Source: Bacteroidales bacterium (GTDB taxonomy: Bacteria; Bacteroidota; Bacteroidia; Bacteroidales; Prolixibacteraceae). From it: 44,956 nt of DNA. This document shows positions 1 through 7,934 of the stretch, in pieces (the first letter of the stretch is position 1; every line of letters begins with the position of its first letter). The position numbers were made by a program, and so were the translations under genes. The notes under the pieces are model-generated. The model had not been told where the DNA came from, did not search any database, and saw nothing but the letters and a program-made list of their open reading frames with translations. The stretch is taken from assembly GCA_012719495.1 (NCBI GenBank), contig JAAYAG010000096.1, positions 1-44,956 on the forward strand. The letters run 5' to 3'.

Positions 1-990
1 ATCGCCATAAGACGGAGCAATAATAACTTCAAAGAAAAGCTTATTTATTTCGTTGGCTGTTTCTACATCAATTGTCCGGTTAGTAATAATAATGCCTCCA
101 AACGCAGAAACTGGGTCGCCGGCAAGTGCATCTTTCCAAGCTTGAAGAAGATTCTCGCGCGAAGCGCAACCGCAAGCATTATTGTGTTTTAAAATTGCAA
201 AAGTTGGTTCACTGAATTCATCAATCAAGTTAACCGCCGCATCAATGTCGAGTAGATTATTGTATGATATTTCTTTACCATGCAATTGGTCAAAAATGTC
301 TTCAATTTTCCCATAAAAAATTCCTCGTTGATGAGGGTTTTCTCCATAACGCAACACATTGCTATGATTGAGGCTAACCCTAAAATGGTCATCTTTTTCG
401 CTACTGAAATAATTAAAAATAGCGGTATCATAATACGATGAAGTAGCAAAGGCTTTACGTGCAAATTCCTTACGATCGGACAATGATGTTTCACCATTTT
501 TTTGGTCGAGCAAATCAAGGAGCATATTGTATTCGTCGCGTGAAGGCACAATCACCACATCGGCAAAATTTTTGGCAGCGGCCCTTATAAGAGAAATTCC
601 ACCAATGTCAATCTTTTCAATAATTTGATCTTCCGGGGCACCAGATGCCACTGTGTCTTCAAACGGATAAAGATCAACAATAACAAGATCGATTTCTGGT
701 ATTTCGTATTGCTGCATCTGAGCAAGATCGGTAGAGTTTTCTCTTCTTCCCAAAATTCCACCAAATATTTTAGGATGCAATGTTTTCACCCTACCACCCA
801 AAATTGATGGATATGTAGTCAACTCTTCTACTGCAGTTACCGGAATTGAAAGCTCTTCGATAAAACTTTTTGTTCCGCCAGTTGAGTATATCTTTACATC
901 CAACGAATGAAGTTTTTTAACGATTTCATCAACTCTTTCTTTATGGTAAACCGAAATAAGAGCTGATTTTATTTTTTTTAAATCACTCAT
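1..990 (-). CDS. purH: Bifunctional AICAR formyltransferase / IMP cyclohydrolase PurH, N-terminal part (cut by window edge)
   Basis: Catalyses the last two steps of de novo purine synthesis in the cytoplasm: formylation of AICAR with 10-formyl-THF, then ring closure to IMP. The reading frame is open for 330 codons from an ATG at 990 and runs off the left edge without a stop, so the protein is partial (the family is usually about 500 residues). Visible are the MGS-like cyclohydrolase start (ISVYHKERVDEIVKKL), STGGT, GGRVKTLHPKI, then the transformylase signatures RYGENPHQ and LKHNNACGCA, the latter carrying the catalytic Lys-His. It follows mgtE on the same strand after about 105 bp. No strong promoter was found in that gap; AACTTTTG at roughly 1038-1045 is a weak match. 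Its product IMP is the substrate of GuaB, encoded at 29967. Identity is very secure. Confidence 0.97.
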   Translation of the reverse strand, partial: MSDLKKIKSALISVYHKERVDEIVKKLHSLDVKIYSTGGTKSFIEELSIPVTAVEELTTYPSILGGRVKTLHPKIFGGILGRRENSTDLAQMQQYEIPEIDLVIVDLYPFEDTVASGAPEDQIIEKIDIGGISLIRAAAKNFADVVIVPSRDEYNMLLDLLDQKNGETSLSDRKEFARKAFATSSYYDTAIFNYFSSEKDDHFRVSLNHSNVLRYGENPHQRGIFYGKIEDIFDQLHGKEISYNNLLDIDAAVNLIDEFSEPTFAILKHNNACGCASRENLLQAWKDALAGDPVSAFGGIIITNRTIDVETANEINKLFFEVIIAPSYGD

Positions 991-1095
991 TTACTTTATA
1001 GCTTTTATATTGAATATTAATGTTTTAACCTACACAAAAGTTCAAGACACTTTTCATAAAAAAATTGCTTGAAAATACCAATGTTTTTTAAAGTA

Positions 1096-2454
1096 TCAAA
1101 ATAAAAACTTCCCGATCAGCATATATACGAGCAAGCCCATAATATCATTCAACGTAGTAATAAAAGGACCTGTTGCTAACGCGGGATCGATTTTTAGTTT
1201 GTTTAGAAATAACGGAATGAAAGTTCCAAATAATGAGGCAAATATAACTACAATAAACAACGAAAAACTAACTGTATAAGCTAATTGTTGCCCTGAATTA
1301 CCAATATTGAAAAAAAGGTTAAATATTAAAAGCAGTGATGCAAGCGAGAACGCAGCAATAAGGGCTACACTGAATTCTTTTAACAGTTTCATCCAAATGC
1401 TTTGCAAGTTACTGGCTCCACTTGCCAAACTCTGAACTACAATTGACGACGATTGTACTCCAACGTTCCCAGCCATTGCTCCAATTAACGGGATAAAAAA
1501 TACCATGTTGGGAATTTTCTCCAACGCTTTTTCGTTTCCTGAGATTACAATTGCACCAAGTATTCCGCCCAACAGGCCAATGAATAGCCATGGTAACCTT
1601 GCACGGGTGACGCTAAAAATACTGTCGGAAAGTTCTACATCACCTACGATACCTGAAGCCATCTGGTAATCTTTTTCTGCTTCTTCACGAATAATGTCGA
1701 CTACATCGTCGATGGTAATACGGCCTTTAAGATGTCCTTCAGAATCGACAACAGGAAGGGCTACAAGGTCGTACTTTTCCATCTGGCGAGCCACTTCCTC
1801 TCGCGAAGCGTCGATATGTATACTGATAACATCCTTAAAGTATATATTTGATATTAAGGTTGATGTTGGGTATTGAATGAGTTTCTTCAACGAAAGGATG
1901 CCTTTTAGCTTTCTCTCGTTATTGATCACATACACATAATATATTTCATCGATATCTTCTGCTTGCCTCCCAATTTCTTTCAAACAGGTTTGAACGCTCC
2001 ATTTCTCATCAACAGCCACCAGCTCGGCCGCCATGATACCCCCGGCAGTGTCTTCGTCGTACGAAAGCAATTCAGTGATCTCATCAGCATGTTCCTCATC
2101 GTTGATAAAAGATATGATTTCCTCTTGCTTTTCATCGGAGAGCTCGCCCAAAACGTCGGCAGCATCATCGGTATCCATATACTCAATATACTGACGGGCA
2201 ATAACTTCTGCGGGCATTTCTTCAAGGAAACGTTTGCGGTCGTCTTCTGGGATTTCGACCAAAACATCGGATGCCAAATCACCTTCGAGCAAAAGATAAA
2301 GATACTTTCCATCATCTTCAGAAAGTGCATCCAACAATTCAGCGATATCTGCGGGGTGAAGGTCGTATAATATATCTTTTAGTGATTGATCTTTTTTATC
2401 TTCTATCAGTTGTTCTACCCGATCGATATATTCTTTTGAAAGCTCAAATTGCAT
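1096..2454 (-). CDS. mgtE: Magnesium transporter MgtE
   Basis: Inner-membrane, Mg2+-gated Mg2+ channel/transporter. The 452-residue protein has the full family layout: an acidic helical N domain (about 1-130, with repeats such as LHPADIAELLDAL), a tandem CBS pair (about 135-255), a connecting helix, and five membrane segments (about 285-452). The pore-region signatures GAMAGNVGVQSSS and DPALATGPFITT, followed by the conserved NDIMGLLVY stretch, are intact. Its ATG overlaps the end of rsmA by 11 bp, so the two are almost certainly co-transcribed and translationally coupled. Length and domains are normal for the family. Confidence 0.96.
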   Translation of the reverse strand: MQFELSKEYIDRVEQLIEDKKDQSLKDILYDLHPADIAELLDALSEDDGKYLYLLLEGDLASDVLVEIPEDDRKRFLEEMPAEVIARQYIEYMDTDDAADVLGELSDEKQEEIISFINDEEHADEITELLSYDEDTAGGIMAAELVAVDEKWSVQTCLKEIGRQAEDIDEIYYVYVINNERKLKGILSLKKLIQYPTSTLISNIYFKDVISIHIDASREEVARQMEKYDLVALPVVDSEGHLKGRITIDDVVDIIREEAEKDYQMASGIVGDVELSDSIFSVTRARLPWLFIGLLGGILGAIVISGNEKALEKIPNMVFFIPLIGAMAGNVGVQSSSIVVQSLASGASNLQSIWMKLLKEFSVALIAAFSLASLLLIFNLFFNIGNSGQQLAYTVSFSLFIVVIFASLFGTFIPLFLNKLKIDPALATGPFITTLNDIMGLLVYMLIGKFLF

Positions 2455-3238
2455 TGTTTTTACTTGTTAAAAATGAAGAAATAGATTGTGTTAACTCTAC
2501 AAATTCAGCCAGTGAAAGCTGCTCGGGCCGTTTCTCTAAAAATGGGTGCAAAAACCCATCGCATTGAATTAACGATTTTAAACTGTTCCTCAACATTTTT
2601 CTTCGCTGATTGAACCCGGCTTTCACAACTCGGGCAAAGAGTTTTTCGTCACAATCGAGTTTTTGAACATTGTTACGTGTAAGGCGGATTACTGCCGACT
2701 TTACTTTTGGTGGTGGGCTAAACACATGTTCATCTACCGTAAACAAGTAATCGATAGAATAGTAGGCTTGTAACAACACGCTTGTTATTCCGTATACTTT
2801 CGACCCGGGAGGCGCTGCAATGCGCTGAGCAACCTCTTTCTGAAACATCCCCACTACTTCGGGAACAATGTCCTTGAAATCAAGTACTCGGAATAGAATT
2901 TGAGTAGAAATATTGTAAGGAAAATTGCCGATTATGGCAACCCTTTCTCCACCAAATATTGAATTTAAATCAGATCGCAGAAAATCTCCATAGAGTATCT
3001 GTTCTGCGAAAGAAGGAAAACGCTGCTTTAAATACTCAACCGATTCCCGGTCGATATCAAGCGCAATTGTTTTATAACGATCTGATTGAAAAAGATACTC
3101 AGTTAACACGCCCATCCCTGGCCCGATTTCCAGCACATTGGATACATCGGATACCAAACTTTCAACAATCTTGAGGGCAATTGATTTGTCCGTCAAAAAA
3201 TGTTGTCCTAGGTTCTTTTTTGCCCTTACAACTACCAT
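2444..3238 (-). CDS. rsmA: 16S rRNA dimethyladenosine transferase RsmA (KsgA)
   Basis: SAM-dependent enzyme that dimethylates two adjacent adenines near the 3' end of 16S rRNA during 30S maturation. The 264 residues show the N-terminal KKNLGQHFLTD signature, the SAM-binding motif VLEIGPGMGVLTEYL, the substrate motif IIGNFPYNIST (NxPY-type, here NFPY) and FSPPPKVKSAVIRL. The start ATG at 3238 sits close to the first conserved residues, so it is the likely true start. It is the first gene of the minus-strand unit rsmA-mgtE(-purH). Transcription probably begins near 3316 from the TACTTTTG box at 3321-3328, which faces the promoter of the divergent membrane-protein operon. Confidence 0.97.
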   Translation of the reverse strand: MVVVRAKKNLGQHFLTDKSIALKIVESLVSDVSNVLEIGPGMGVLTEYLFQSDRYKTIALDIDRESVEYLKQRFPSFAEQILYGDFLRSDLNSIFGGERVAIIGNFPYNISTQILFRVLDFKDIVPEVVGMFQKEVAQRIAAPPGSKVYGITSVLLQAYYSIDYLFTVDEHVFSPPPKVKSAVIRLTRNNVQKLDCDEKLFARVVKAGFNQRRKMLRNSLKSLIQCDGFLHPFLEKRPEQLSLAEFVELTQSISSFLTSKNNAI

Positions 3239-3282
3239 AAGGATCGGGGTCGCTCATCTCTGAATTTATGATTAACATTTCT

Positions 3283-3315
3283 TTTGTTTCTGTTCGAAAC
3301 AAATGCTTATTTTTG
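3283..3315 (+). promoter_or_regulatory. Promoter of the flippase / LolC-like / Nudix operon
   Basis: TTTG at 3283-3286, a 21-bp spacer and TATTTTTG at 3308-3315 match the Bacteroidota primary-sigma consensus. The predicted start is near 3320, leaving a leader of about 36 nt before the TTG start at 3356. This rules out the longer reading that would begin at 3284, inside the promoter. Confidence 0.65.
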
Positions 3316-3320
3316 TGCTG

Positions 3321-3328
3321 CAAAAGTA
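3321..3328 (-). promoter_or_regulatory. -7 box of the rsmA promoter
   Basis: Minus-strand TACTTTTG matches the Bacteroidota -7 consensus TAnnTTTG exactly. The predicted start is near 3316, about 78 nt before the rsmA ATG. The -33 element is weak (GTTT-like, around 3343-3346). It lies only 5 bp from the plus-strand -7 box and mirrors it. Confidence 0.6.
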
Positions 3329-3355
3329 ACAAAGCTAATCTTAAACTTTCCTGTT

Positions 3356-4378
3356 TTGAAAAAAAAGATTCTTAATATTTTAAAATACGTTCTTTTTACG
3401 TCGTTGGGAGTTGGAATGTTTTGGCTCGTTTACCGCGATCAGGATTTTACCCATATTTTCAATGTGCTCAAAAACGAAGTAAACTATTCATGGGTTGCCT
3501 TAAGTCTTTTTCTAGGATTACTTAGCCATATCAGCCGAACACTCCGATGGAAAATAGCCCTTGAACCGCTGGGCGAAAAACCAAAAACCAGCAACACGTT
3601 TATTACCATCATGGCTTCTTATTTTATGAACTTACTCCTTCCGCGTATGGGTGAATTTGTTCGATGCGGACTGCTTTCGAAATATGAAAAAATACCATTT
3701 ACAAAGCTTTTTGGAACTGTAGTAACCGAGCGCATTGTAGATGTAATTATGCTTTTTGTTTTGCTATTGCTAATGGCAATCCTTGAAATGGACAAACTTA
3801 TCGCCTTTTCAGACCATAATCCTGGTGTTGTAGAAAAGATTCAATCAATGCTTTCATCACCAATACTCTGGATAGCAATAATTTTCATTCTCGGATCGGT
3901 CATTTTCTATGTAAAAATTTCCAAGAAAAAAGGGAAAGAAAATAAAATTACTGAACTTCTTCACGAGTTTGGAGCAGGAATAAAATCAATTTTGGCCATG
4001 AAAAGGTATAAGGCCTACATTTTTCATACGGTTTTTATTTGGACCATGTATTTCCTAATGCTCTATTTCTACTTTTTCAGCCTCGAATTCACAAGACATT
4101 TGAATATTGAAGCAGCGCTCACAACATTCACCATGACCAGTTTTAGTATGGTTGCACCGGTTCAGGGTGGCATTGGAGCCTGGCATTTTATGGCCGAACA
4201 ATCGCTATTGCTTTATGGAATCGAAAGTGCCAATGGTAAACTTTTTGCGCTTCTTGCCCACTCAAGTACCAATATTTTTGTGCTAATACTAGGTGCAGTA
4301 TGCTTAATTATATTGCCAATGGTAAACCGAAAACCAACACCGAAAACAGCAGGATCGATTGAGATCACTGAGTCTTGA
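3356..4378 (+). CDS. Flippase-like integral membrane protein (UPF0104 / lysylphosphatidylglycerol synthase TM-region family)
   Basis: A polytopic inner-membrane protein of 340 residues with about eight hydrophobic segments, resembling the membrane half of lysylphosphatidylglycerol synthases and AglD-type proteins. Typical family features are SHISRTLRWKIALEPLG after the second membrane helix, the LLPRMGEFVRCGLLSKYEKIPF loop region, the GTVVTERIVDVIML stretch, and APVQGGIGAWHFM near the C terminus. The family is linked to lipid or polyprenyl-linked substrate translocation; the actual substrate cannot be read from sequence. I place the start at TTG 3356 (giving M-KKKILNILKYVLF) because a promoter at 3283-3315 precludes the upstream TTG at 3284. 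First gene of a plus-strand unit. Confidence 0.85.
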   Translation: MKKKILNILKYVLFTSLGVGMFWLVYRDQDFTHIFNVLKNEVNYSWVALSLFLGLLSHISRTLRWKIALEPLGEKPKTSNTFITIMASYFMNLLLPRMGEFVRCGLLSKYEKIPFTKLFGTVVTERIVDVIMLFVLLLLMAILEMDKLIAFSDHNPGVVEKIQSMLSSPILWIAIIFILGSVIFYVKISKKKGKENKITELLHEFGAGIKSILAMKRYKAYIFHTVFIWTMYFLMLYFYFFSLEFTRHLNIEAALTTFTMTSFSMVAPVQGGIGAWHFMAEQSLLLYGIESANGKLFALLAHSSTNIFVLILGAVCLIILPMVNRKPTPKTAGSIEITES

Positions 4379-4426
4379 GCAGCGTAAGAAACAACTTATG
4401 AATCGAATATAAACAGGATAAGGACA

Positions 4427-5677
4427 TTGAATACCGAATTGTTCATAGCACGAAAAGTATTTTCTCAGAAAGAAAATAAAAGCGGGATATCGAGTAAAAT
4501 CGTCTCAATTGCAGTAGCAAGTATTTCGCTTGGGCTGGCAGTTATGATTATATCGGTTGCCATTCTGGTGGGTTTCAAACGTGAAATCAGAGACAAAGTG
4601 GTTGGATTTGGCTCGCATTTCCAAATTGTCAATTTCGATTCGAATGCGTCGTTCGAAACTCAGCCCATCAGCATCGATTCTGTAATGATAAAACAATTCC
4701 TCAACGCTGGACATGTAAATCACATTCAAGCCTTTGGCACAAAACCTGGATTAATTAAAACTGATGATGCCATACATGGCGTTATTGTAAAAGGCGTTGA
4801 CACTAATTTCAACTGGGAATTCTTTTCCCAAAACCTGACCAAAGGGAACATACCTTCCTATAAACCAGACGGAAAAAGCAACGAAGTAATTATTTCTGAA
4901 AAAATATCAAAACTGCTGAAACTCAATATTGGCGATCCATTGTTTTGTTATTTCTACAATCAGGGCGAGAATGCCCCACGCAGCCGAAAATTCTCGATTA
5001 GTGGCATTTATCGTACCAGTCTCGACGAGTTTGATGAAATGTTTGTAATTGCCGATTTAAGACACATTCAAGATCTTAACAACTGGAACAATAATGAAGT
5101 AACTGGTTATGAACTAACTATCGACAACTTCGAGTATCTTACCCCCACTTTCGAGAAGTTGCGCGAAATAACCATTAACAATGCAAACGAAAATTCGACT
5201 TTGCGCGTGTATTCAATTATTACCCGTTACCCTATGCTATTCGACTGGCTTTCAGTGCTCGACCTTAACGTATGGGTTTTGTTATTCCTGATGGTGGCTG
5301 TGGCAGGAATCAACATGATCTCGGGACTACTGGTTATTATCATCGAACGAACCCGAATGATAGGAACCCTCAAAGCCCTGGGATTCCCTAATATCAGTAT
5401 CAGAAAGGTTTTCCTTTACCTCTCAGGCTTCTTATCGGCTAAAGGATTACTTTGGGGAAATGTAATTGGCATCGGACTATGTATTTTTCAACACTTTACA
5501 GGAATTATCAAATTAAATCCCGATACATATTATATCGACACGGTTCCAATTGTTATCAATATCGGCTATATTATTTTGCTGAATGTTGGTAGTCTTTTAT
5601 GTATTGTTGCAATGATAATTCTGCCTTCGCTTTTTATTACGCGAATTTCGCCTGTTGAAGCTATTGTGGTAGAATAA
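4427..5677 (+). CDS. LolC/LolE-type ABC transporter permease (FtsX-like)
   Basis: A 416-residue permease of the MacB/FtsX/LolCDE superfamily. There is one membrane helix at about 25-50 after the characteristic N terminus FIARKVFSQKENKSGISSKI. A large periplasmic domain (about 50-275) follows, then three C-terminal helices with IIERTRMIGTLKALG, the coupling-helix region that docks on the ATPase, and ends with RISPVEAIVVE. In Proteobacteria LolCE release lipoproteins from the inner membrane to LolA. In Bacteroidota this subtype is common, but its cargo is inferred. No ATPase gene lies nearby, so it must use one encoded elsewhere. The start is TTG, preceded by an AGGA stretch at about 4416-4424; no in-frame ATG fits. 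Confidence 0.88.
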   Translation: MNTELFIARKVFSQKENKSGISSKIVSIAVASISLGLAVMIISVAILVGFKREIRDKVVGFGSHFQIVNFDSNASFETQPISIDSVMIKQFLNAGHVNHIQAFGTKPGLIKTDDAIHGVIVKGVDTNFNWEFFSQNLTKGNIPSYKPDGKSNEVIISEKISKLLKLNIGDPLFCYFYNQGENAPRSRKFSISGIYRTSLDEFDEMFVIADLRHIQDLNNWNNNEVTGYELTIDNFEYLTPTFEKLREITINNANENSTLRVYSIITRYPMLFDWLSVLDLNVWVLLFLMVAVAGINMISGLLVIIIERTRMIGTLKALGFPNISIRKVFLYLSGFLSAKGLLWGNVIGIGLCIFQHFTGIIKLNPDTYYIDTVPIVINIGYIILLNVGSLLCIVAMIILPSLFITRISPVEAIVVE

Positions 5678-5690
5678 AACACAGACATCC

Positions 5691-6329
5691 TTGAAATCAA
5701 TAAGTCCTGATATTATCAAAGAAGCCCTATCGGGATCTCTGCCTGCAAGCGAAGCTCACAAACTCTTTTTACCCCCAGCCCGTTCTCTGGAAATGAGCGA
5801 AGAAACTAAAAGATTGGTAAAACACAGTGCAGTAATGCTTTTGCTCGTCGATAACGATGACAGCCTTTCGCTGTGCCTCACCCGCCGAAACAGCCACATG
5901 AAACACCACCCTGGGCAAATAAGTTTTCCGGGAGGAAAAATGGATGAGGGAGAGAACGATTATCAGGAAACAGCATTACGCGAGTTAGAAGAGGAAACAG
6001 GAATAGCAAGGCATAACATAAATGTTTGCGGAAGTCTTTCAGACCTTTACATTGAAGTAAGTAACTTTCTCATTCATCCCGTCGTTGGGTACATAAATTG
6101 GATGCCCAACTTCAATATTAACCCCGACGAAGTTGATGAAGTCTTCCTGGTTCCCCTCACTTCTTTTTTCAACGAAAATAATATCTCAAAAGAGAGAATT
6201 AGTACCCATTTCGGAACAATTGATACTCCGGCCTATCTTATCGATGGAAAAGTGATCTGGGGTGCCACAGCGATGATAATTGCTGAATTTACAATGCAGC
6301 TAACGACTTTTTTTCTTCACCGGGGATAA
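5691..6329 (+). CDS. Nudix hydrolase, CoA-pyrophosphatase type
   Basis: Predicted cytoplasmic Mg2+-dependent hydrolase of 212 residues that cleaves CoA or similar nucleotide diphosphates. The CoAse-subfamily signature CLTRRNSHMKHHPGQISFPGG runs straight into the Nudix box GKMDEGENDYQETALRELEEE. The box has one extra residue before RE compared with the general consensus, which is normal for this subfamily (NudL/YeaB). Start is TTG at 5691, 13 bp after the permease stop; the next in-frame ATG would remove about 34 residues. Its 3' end overlaps the convergent lytic transglycosylase gene by 41 bp. Substrate is inferred from the subfamily signature. Confidence 0.9.
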   Translation: MKSISPDIIKEALSGSLPASEAHKLFLPPARSLEMSEETKRLVKHSAVMLLLVDNDDSLSLCLTRRNSHMKHHPGQISFPGGKMDEGENDYQETALRELEEETGIARHNINVCGSLSDLYIEVSNFLIHPVVGYINWMPNFNINPDEVDEVFLVPLTSFFNENNISKERISTHFGTIDTPAYLIDGKVIWGATAMIIAEFTMQLTTFFLHRG

Positions 6330-7746
6330 TATTCACATAGTGCGTATAGCGGTCGAGCACTTTTTCAACAAATGCAAGCGGCTCGGCACTGCGACAATAT
6401 CCATGCTCTACTACCGGATCGTTATAAAAAGCAGCTTCCGACTTTTTCATCAAGAAATATTCTACATTATCATCCCATACCGATGGGTTACGATTGTATT
6501 TCATTGCCAGACGGCGTGCATCCATAACATGACCTATTCCAACATTGTATGATGCCAGTACAAACTTAAGCCGTTCTTTTTCGTCGGGAATCACTGGAGC
6601 AAAAGTATCATCGAGCCACGACAGGTAAGCAACCCCACCGCGTATGTTTTCAGAAGGGACACTTGTATCGAACACGTTGAAAAGCTTTGCCGTAATGGGC
6701 ATCAATTGCATTAAACCCGATGCCCCAACGGTTGACTTTGCCTGACTATCGAATCGTGACTCTTTATAAATAATCGAAGAAATTAATCTCCAGTCAAAAT
6801 CATACACCGATGCTACAGATTTCACCACATCATCATAATCAGATAATTTACCGCCCAAAATCGAATTAAATTTCTTCTGACTGAAAATCCCATTCGCAGA
6901 TTCTGAGTAATATTTTTCGCAAATCTCCTGATACCGGTCTGATTGCTTAAATGCCACAATCCAAGTGTCAAGGTATTCTTTCCATTTAGTTGATTTGTTA
7001 GCGACCAGCCAGGAAAACTCCTGATCGAAAGCAATTGGCGTTGAAAAATCAAGGGTATTGAAATGAGAGCCTACAAAATTGGCTGTTTTTTCGCTACATA
7101 TTGTGTAATCAATTACTCCTTCTGATACTTTTTCCAGCAACTGTTCTGTTGTTGCGCTTGTATCGGTAACAACACTGATGGGACATTCAAGATCAGAACT
7201 AAGTTTCTGCATATGAAAACCATACGATGTATTTCCAGATATATGTACCGTTCGGCGAGCCAACTCTCCTCGGTTTTTCACTAAATAGGGAACATTACCA
7301 TCTATTGTTGCTTTTCCATTTTTCCGTTGGACCAACATGATTTTGGTCTTCATCAAAGGCTGGGTGTATTCAACTAATTTATTATTGACATATCCTGAAA
7401 ATACATTTTTTGCAACAAGATCGTATTCATCGTGAATAAGCCCACCGATTGCTGAAGGAAGATTATTTGTGGCATCAATGGTCAGATCAAGTCCATTATC
7501 TGCACAAAACTCCTTAAGAATCTCGTACTGAAACCCTTGTGGCTCGCCCTTATAAATAAAATAATTGATTGTATTAAAATCGACTACAACTCTTAACTCC
7601 TTATGGGTAAGAATTTTCTCCAGTTTGCCATTTCCAATGTTGGTCTCTTCTTTGCTATCAAGAAAATTTTCGAGATTATGACCAAATACTACAGTACAAA
7701 TAAAGCCTGTAAGGCAAATCACTGATACTAAGATTACTTTTTTCAA
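6289..7746 (-). CDS. mltF: Membrane-bound lytic transglycosylase, MltF-type
   Basis: Peptidoglycan-cleaving enzyme of 485 residues, predicted to be exported. A hydrophobic N-terminal signal (about 3-22) is followed by a bacterial extracellular solute-binding type 3 domain (about 45-280, beginning LRVVVDFNTINYF) and a C-terminal GH23 SLT domain (about 300-460). The catalytic Glu is probably residue 329 in IIYKESRFDSQAKS, followed by VGASGLMQLMP and later VLASYNVGIGHV, all SLT hallmarks. This two-domain order is that of MltF, where the solute-binding-like domain regulates activity in response to muropeptides. The signal lacks an obvious lipobox (FGHNLEN). It has its own promoter at 7857-7864 and overlaps the Nudix gene tail-to-tail. 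Confidence 0.93.
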   Translation of the reverse strand: MKKVILVSVICLTGFICTVVFGHNLENFLDSKEETNIGNGKLEKILTHKELRVVVDFNTINYFIYKGEPQGFQYEILKEFCADNGLDLTIDATNNLPSAIGGLIHDEYDLVAKNVFSGYVNNKLVEYTQPLMKTKIMLVQRKNGKATIDGNVPYLVKNRGELARRTVHISGNTSYGFHMQKLSSDLECPISVVTDTSATTEQLLEKVSEGVIDYTICSEKTANFVGSHFNTLDFSTPIAFDQEFSWLVANKSTKWKEYLDTWIVAFKQSDRYQEICEKYYSESANGIFSQKKFNSILGGKLSDYDDVVKSVASVYDFDWRLISSIIYKESRFDSQAKSTVGASGLMQLMPITAKLFNVFDTSVPSENIRGGVAYLSWLDDTFAPVIPDEKERLKFVLASYNVGIGHVMDARRLAMKYNRNPSVWDDNVEYFLMKKSEAAFYNDPVVEHGYCRSAEPLAFVEKVLDRYTHYVNIIPGEEKKSLAAL

Positions 7747-7856
7747 ACTAACTTATTTGGTTAAACATCTATCGAAACCTCCTCCGAAAAAAACGTCAAC
7801 AAATAGTAAACGTTCTAATTCCGAAAAAAGTTTCGAACGGTGATAACTTCACAGCG

Positions 7857-7864
7857 CAAAGGTA
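7857..7864 (-). promoter_or_regulatory. -7 box of the mltF promoter
   Basis: Minus-strand TACCTTTG is an exact TAnnTTTG match. It predicts a start near 7852 and a leader of about 105 nt ahead of the mltF ATG. No clear -33 element was seen. Confidence 0.5.
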
Positions 7865-7934
7865 TGGCAATATTTTTGAGAAATTTGATTATTATGAAAA
7901 GTTAAACCCATTAAATCAACATAATAAAAGTCTA

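Noticed and set aside
3284-3355. Longer N terminus for the flippase-like protein
   Set aside because: It would start with TTG inside the promoter's -33/-7 region, upstream of the predicted transcription start.
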